From positions 15,885-23,436 of the forward strand of contig CAKMZE010000017.1 in NCBI GenBank assembly GCA_929200295.1: DNA of 7,552 nucleotides, in the 5' to 3' direction. This document shows positions 5,689-7,552 of the stretch, one piece after another (position 1 is the stretch's first letter; every line of letters starts with the position of its first letter). Both the position numbers and the translations under genes were made by a program. Source of the stretch: an uncultured Alphaproteobacteria bacterium (lineage in GTDB: Bacteria; Pseudomonadota; Alphaproteobacteria; Rhodobacterales; Rhodobacteraceae). The notes beneath the pieces are model-generated. The model had not been told where the DNA came from and made no database searches. It saw only the letters and a program-made list of their open reading frames with translations.

Positions 5689-6636
5689 ATGACGGAAAAC
5701 CCAACACAGTTTGACATCCTCGTCGCCTCAGGCTTTGTCCTGACGGAAATGGCGGGCGTGGTCGATGTGCTGCGGCTCGCAAACCGGGTGTCAAAACGCG
5801 ATATCTTTGCGTGGCGGTTTTTATCTGCAAGGGGCGGTCAAGTGACCAGCAGTAGCGGTGCCATCGTTGACACCGCGCGCTTTGATCAACAAAGCCGCAC
5901 CGATTACGCGGTCGTGCTTGGCAATGCTGATCCAGACCATGCCGAGCTATCGCTGAGCACGATCATCGCACAATACACCGCCCGGCAAACCCGTGTCGTG
6001 CTCTTGGCCGAGGCCGCGAGCCGCTATATCGCGGACAAGGGCGAGGACGGCGTTCACCACACGACTCATTGGGAAAACCGTGAGGTATTGTTAGAGCGCT
6101 TGGGGCTATATGAGACGAAATCAGCACTGGTCGTAGATGCTGGCGCAATCATCACTTGCGCTGGCATGGGCGCAACCGTTGACATGACGCTGTCTTTGGC
6201 CAGCCAACATTTATCCTCTGCCACGATGATGACGGTCGCCGATATTTTGCTGCATGAGCGTATCCGGCATTATAATACATTGCAGCCCTTTGGTGGGCGC
6301 GCCACCCTGACGACGGGTGATCGCGATCTAGACGCCTGCATCGGGCTGATGCAAAAACACATTGAATTCCCACGCCCCATCAGCGAAATCGCCCAAGCCG
6401 CAGGCGTATCGAAACGCTCGCTTGAGCGCAGGTTTCACTCTGTCCTGCATACCACGCCCAACGGCTATTACCGCGAGTTGCGGCTGTCTAAGGCAAATAA
6501 CCTTTTGCTGAATACCGATATGTCGATCAATGAAATTGGCCTTGCTTGTGGCTTTCCTTCTGGGTTTTCCGCGATCTACAAAGCCACATTTGGTATGACC
6601 CCCAATGCCGCACGGCGCAAAGGGCGATTAAAATAA
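5689..6636 (+). CDS. GlxA/GbdR-type AraC-family transcriptional regulator
   Basis: This 315-residue regulator has an N-terminal DJ-1/PfpI-like (GATase1-like) domain at about residues 8-175 and a C-terminal pair of AraC helix-turn-helices at about 213-312. The latter include ISEIAQAAGVSKRSLERRFH at 231-250 and MSINEIGLACGFPSGFSAIYKATFGMTP at 278-305. This architecture is shared by GbdR, CdhR and related activators of glycine betaine, carnitine and other quaternary amine catabolism. In the N-terminal domain the usual nucleophile segment (CTGAFVLAEAGLL type) reads VVLLAEAASRYIADKG, so the cysteine is missing and the domain should act only as a sensor. It starts 6 bases after the methyltransferase stop, with only a weak ribosome site, so translation is probably coupled. 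It likely activates this cluster in response to a pathway metabolite; the ligand is inferred, not seen. It is somewhat shorter than Pseudomonas GbdR. Confidence 0.9.
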   Translation: MTENPTQFDILVASGFVLTEMAGVVDVLRLANRVSKRDIFAWRFLSARGGQVTSSSGAIVDTARFDQQSRTDYAVVLGNADPDHAELSLSTIIAQYTARQTRVVLLAEAASRYIADKGEDGVHHTTHWENREVLLERLGLYETKSALVVDAGAIITCAGMGATVDMTLSLASQHLSSATMMTVADILLHERIRHYNTLQPFGGRATLTTGDRDLDACIGLMQKHIEFPRPISEIAQAAGVSKRSLERRFHSVLHTTPNGYYRELRLSKANNLLLNTDMSINEIGLACGFPSGFSAIYKATFGMTPNAARRKGRLK

Positions 6637-6642
6637 GTAATT

Positions 6643-6660
6643 TGCGTCAGTTTTGACGCA
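6643..6660. promoter_or_regulatory. Perfect 7+7 palindrome upstream of second flavoprotein gene
   Basis: TGCGTCA (6643-6649) and TGACGCA (6654-6660) form a perfect inverted repeat around GTTT, beginning 6 bases after the AraC stop. A TTGACG -35-like box (6653-6658) overlaps the right arm, though no good -10 follows at 17 bases. It could be a weak terminator stem for the AraC gene (only TTT follows) or an operator controlling the next gene. Confidence 0.5.
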
Positions 6661-6669
6661 TTTCATCAA

Positions 6670-6708
6670 GACCGAATCCGCCTACCGTGGAAAATCAGAC
6701 GAAATCGC
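6670..6708 (+). promoter_or_regulatory. Imperfect direct repeat, possible AraC-type binding site
   Basis: GACCGAATCCGC (6670-6681) and GACGAAATCGC (6698-6708) are imperfect direct repeats whose starts are 28 bases apart, in the short gap before the second flavoprotein gene. AraC-family dimers bind direct repeats, and such a regulator gene lies just upstream. The match is loose and could be chance. Confidence 0.25.
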
Positions 6709-6715
6709 TTTGTTC

Positions 6716-6720
6716 AGGAG
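6716..6720 (+). promoter_or_regulatory. Shine-Dalgarno of the second flavoprotein gene
   Basis: AGGAG lies 7 bases before the ATG at 6728. It fixes the start of this partial gene and matches the N-terminus of its paralogue. Confidence 0.7.
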
Positions 6721-6727
6721 CATACAT

Positions 6728-7552
6728 ATGTCGAAATCTATCCCCTCTCATGCCCGCGTTGTGATCATCGGCGGCGGCGTTATTGGCTGTTCGGTCGCCT
6801 ATCATCTGTCAAAGCTGGGCTGGAAAAACGTTGTGCTGCTTGAACGCAAGCAGCTGACCTCTGGCACCACCTGGCATGCGGCGGGTCTGATTGCACAGCT
6901 GCGCGCCACAGCGAATATGACCAAGCTCGCGAAATATAGCCAAGAGCTGTATGGCAATCTCGAAGCCGAAACAGGTGTCGCAACCGGGTTTAAACGTGTG
7001 GGGTCGATTACTGCCGCGCTAACCGAAGAACGCAAAGAAGAGATCTTTCGTCAGGCAGGCATGGCCCGCGCCTTTGGGGTTGAGGTCGAAGAGATCAGCC
7101 CTAAAGAGGTAAAAGAACGCTATGAGCATCTCAATATCGATGACGTGACCGCTGGGGTTTATCTGCCGCTTGATGGGCAGGGCGACCCTGCAAACATCGC
7201 GCTGGCGCTGGCCAAGGGCGCACGGCAAAACGGTGCGCAGGTAATTGAACGCACGGCCGTGACAGGGATCAACCGCGACGGCCGCCGTGTGACATCAGTA
7301 GACTGGAACAATGGCACTCAGACCGGACAAATCACCTGCGATATGATCGTCAATTGTGGCGGCATGTGGGGGCATGAGGTGGGCCGCATGGCGGGGATCA
7401 ACGTGCCACTGCAAGCCTGCGAGCATTTCTACATCGTGACCGAGACGATTGAGGGTTTAACCCAAATGCCTGTTCTCAGAGTGCCAGACGAATGCGCCTA
7501 TTACAAAGAGGACGCCGGCAAAATGCTCCTCGGCGCATTTGAACCTGTGGCC
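6728..7552 (+). CDS. Sarcosine/dimethylglycine dehydrogenase-like flavoprotein, N-terminal part (runs off right edge)
   Basis: From ATG 6728 the frame stays open for 275 codons to the window edge. The translation begins MSKSIPSHARVVIIGGGVIG, with the FAD dinucleotide motif at residues 11-20, then SGTTWHAAG at 45-53, giving His50 as the likely covalent FAD attachment site. GLIAQLRATANMTKLAKYS follows, then FKRVGSIT, LPLDGQGDPANIALALAKGARQNGAQVIE, and a CGGMWGHEVGRMAG segment that closes the FAD fold. It is a paralogue of the flavoprotein at 2263-4719, but the residues after the histidine (LIAQLR) resemble sarcosine dehydrogenase (LLWQLRP) more than the first copy does. A C-terminal GcvT folate domain is expected beyond the edge but is not seen. 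It probably carries out another N-demethylation step, for instance sarcosine to glycine, in the cytoplasm. It lies 91 bases after the AraC gene, with possible operator sites between. Confidence 0.88.
   Translation, partial: MSKSIPSHARVVIIGGGVIGCSVAYHLSKLGWKNVVLLERKQLTSGTTWHAAGLIAQLRATANMTKLAKYSQELYGNLEAETGVATGFKRVGSITAALTEERKEEIFRQAGMARAFGVEVEEISPKEVKERYEHLNIDDVTAGVYLPLDGQGDPANIALALAKGARQNGAQVIERTAVTGINRDGRRVTSVDWNNGTQTGQITCDMIVNCGGMWGHEVGRMAGINVPLQACEHFYIVTETIEGLTQMPVLRVPDECAYYKEDAGKMLLGAFEPVA

Overview
The window looks like a chromosomal segment of a marine alphaproteobacterium of the Roseobacter group (Rhodobacteraceae). The evidence is a moderately high-GC base composition, tightly packed genes, and a set of products typical of that group for methylated-amine and betaine use. 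The genus cannot be fixed from the sequence alone. I saw no rRNA, tRNA, CRISPR array, insertion sequence or phage gene.

Left end (1-1173): the 5' part of a gamma-glutamyltransferase gene runs leftward out of the window. It is divergent from a gene for a free methionine-(R)-sulfoxide reductase (GAF-domain MsrC/fRMsr) that keeps all three family cysteines. About 300 bases lie between them and must hold both promoters. I see no convincing gene there.

Middle (1174-6636): a same-strand run of five genes begins after a striking 45-base nested palindrome. In order they are an XRE-type regulator with a C-terminal cupin fold, a GFA/CENP-V zinc protein (the family linked to S-hydroxymethylglutathione and formaldehyde), a complete 818-residue dimethylglycine/sarcosine dehydrogenase-like flavoprotein with a folate-binding GcvT half, a zinc homocysteine S-methyltransferase, and a GlxA/GbdR-type AraC regulator. 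A GC-rich perfect hairpin separates the flavoprotein from the methyltransferase. The methyltransferase and AraC genes are only 6 bases apart.

Right end (6637-7552): after a short intergenic region with a perfect 7+7 palindrome, a second flavoprotein gene of the same family begins and runs off the right edge. Its N-terminal part looks closer to sarcosine dehydrogenase, while the first looks closer to dimethylglycine dehydrogenase.

The genes fit stepwise demethylation of glycine betaine. The methyltransferase would move one methyl group to homocysteine, giving methionine and dimethylglycine. The two flavoproteins would then take dimethylglycine to sarcosine and sarcosine to glycine, passing one-carbon units to tetrahydrofolate or releasing formaldehyde. 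The GFA protein could handle formaldehyde, and the AraC protein would sense a pathway compound. This is inference from families and gene order; the actual methylated substrates are not proven by the sequence. The locus is mostly a recognisable catabolic cluster, and its least explained parts are the three palindromes and the XRE-cupin plus GFA pairing at its head.
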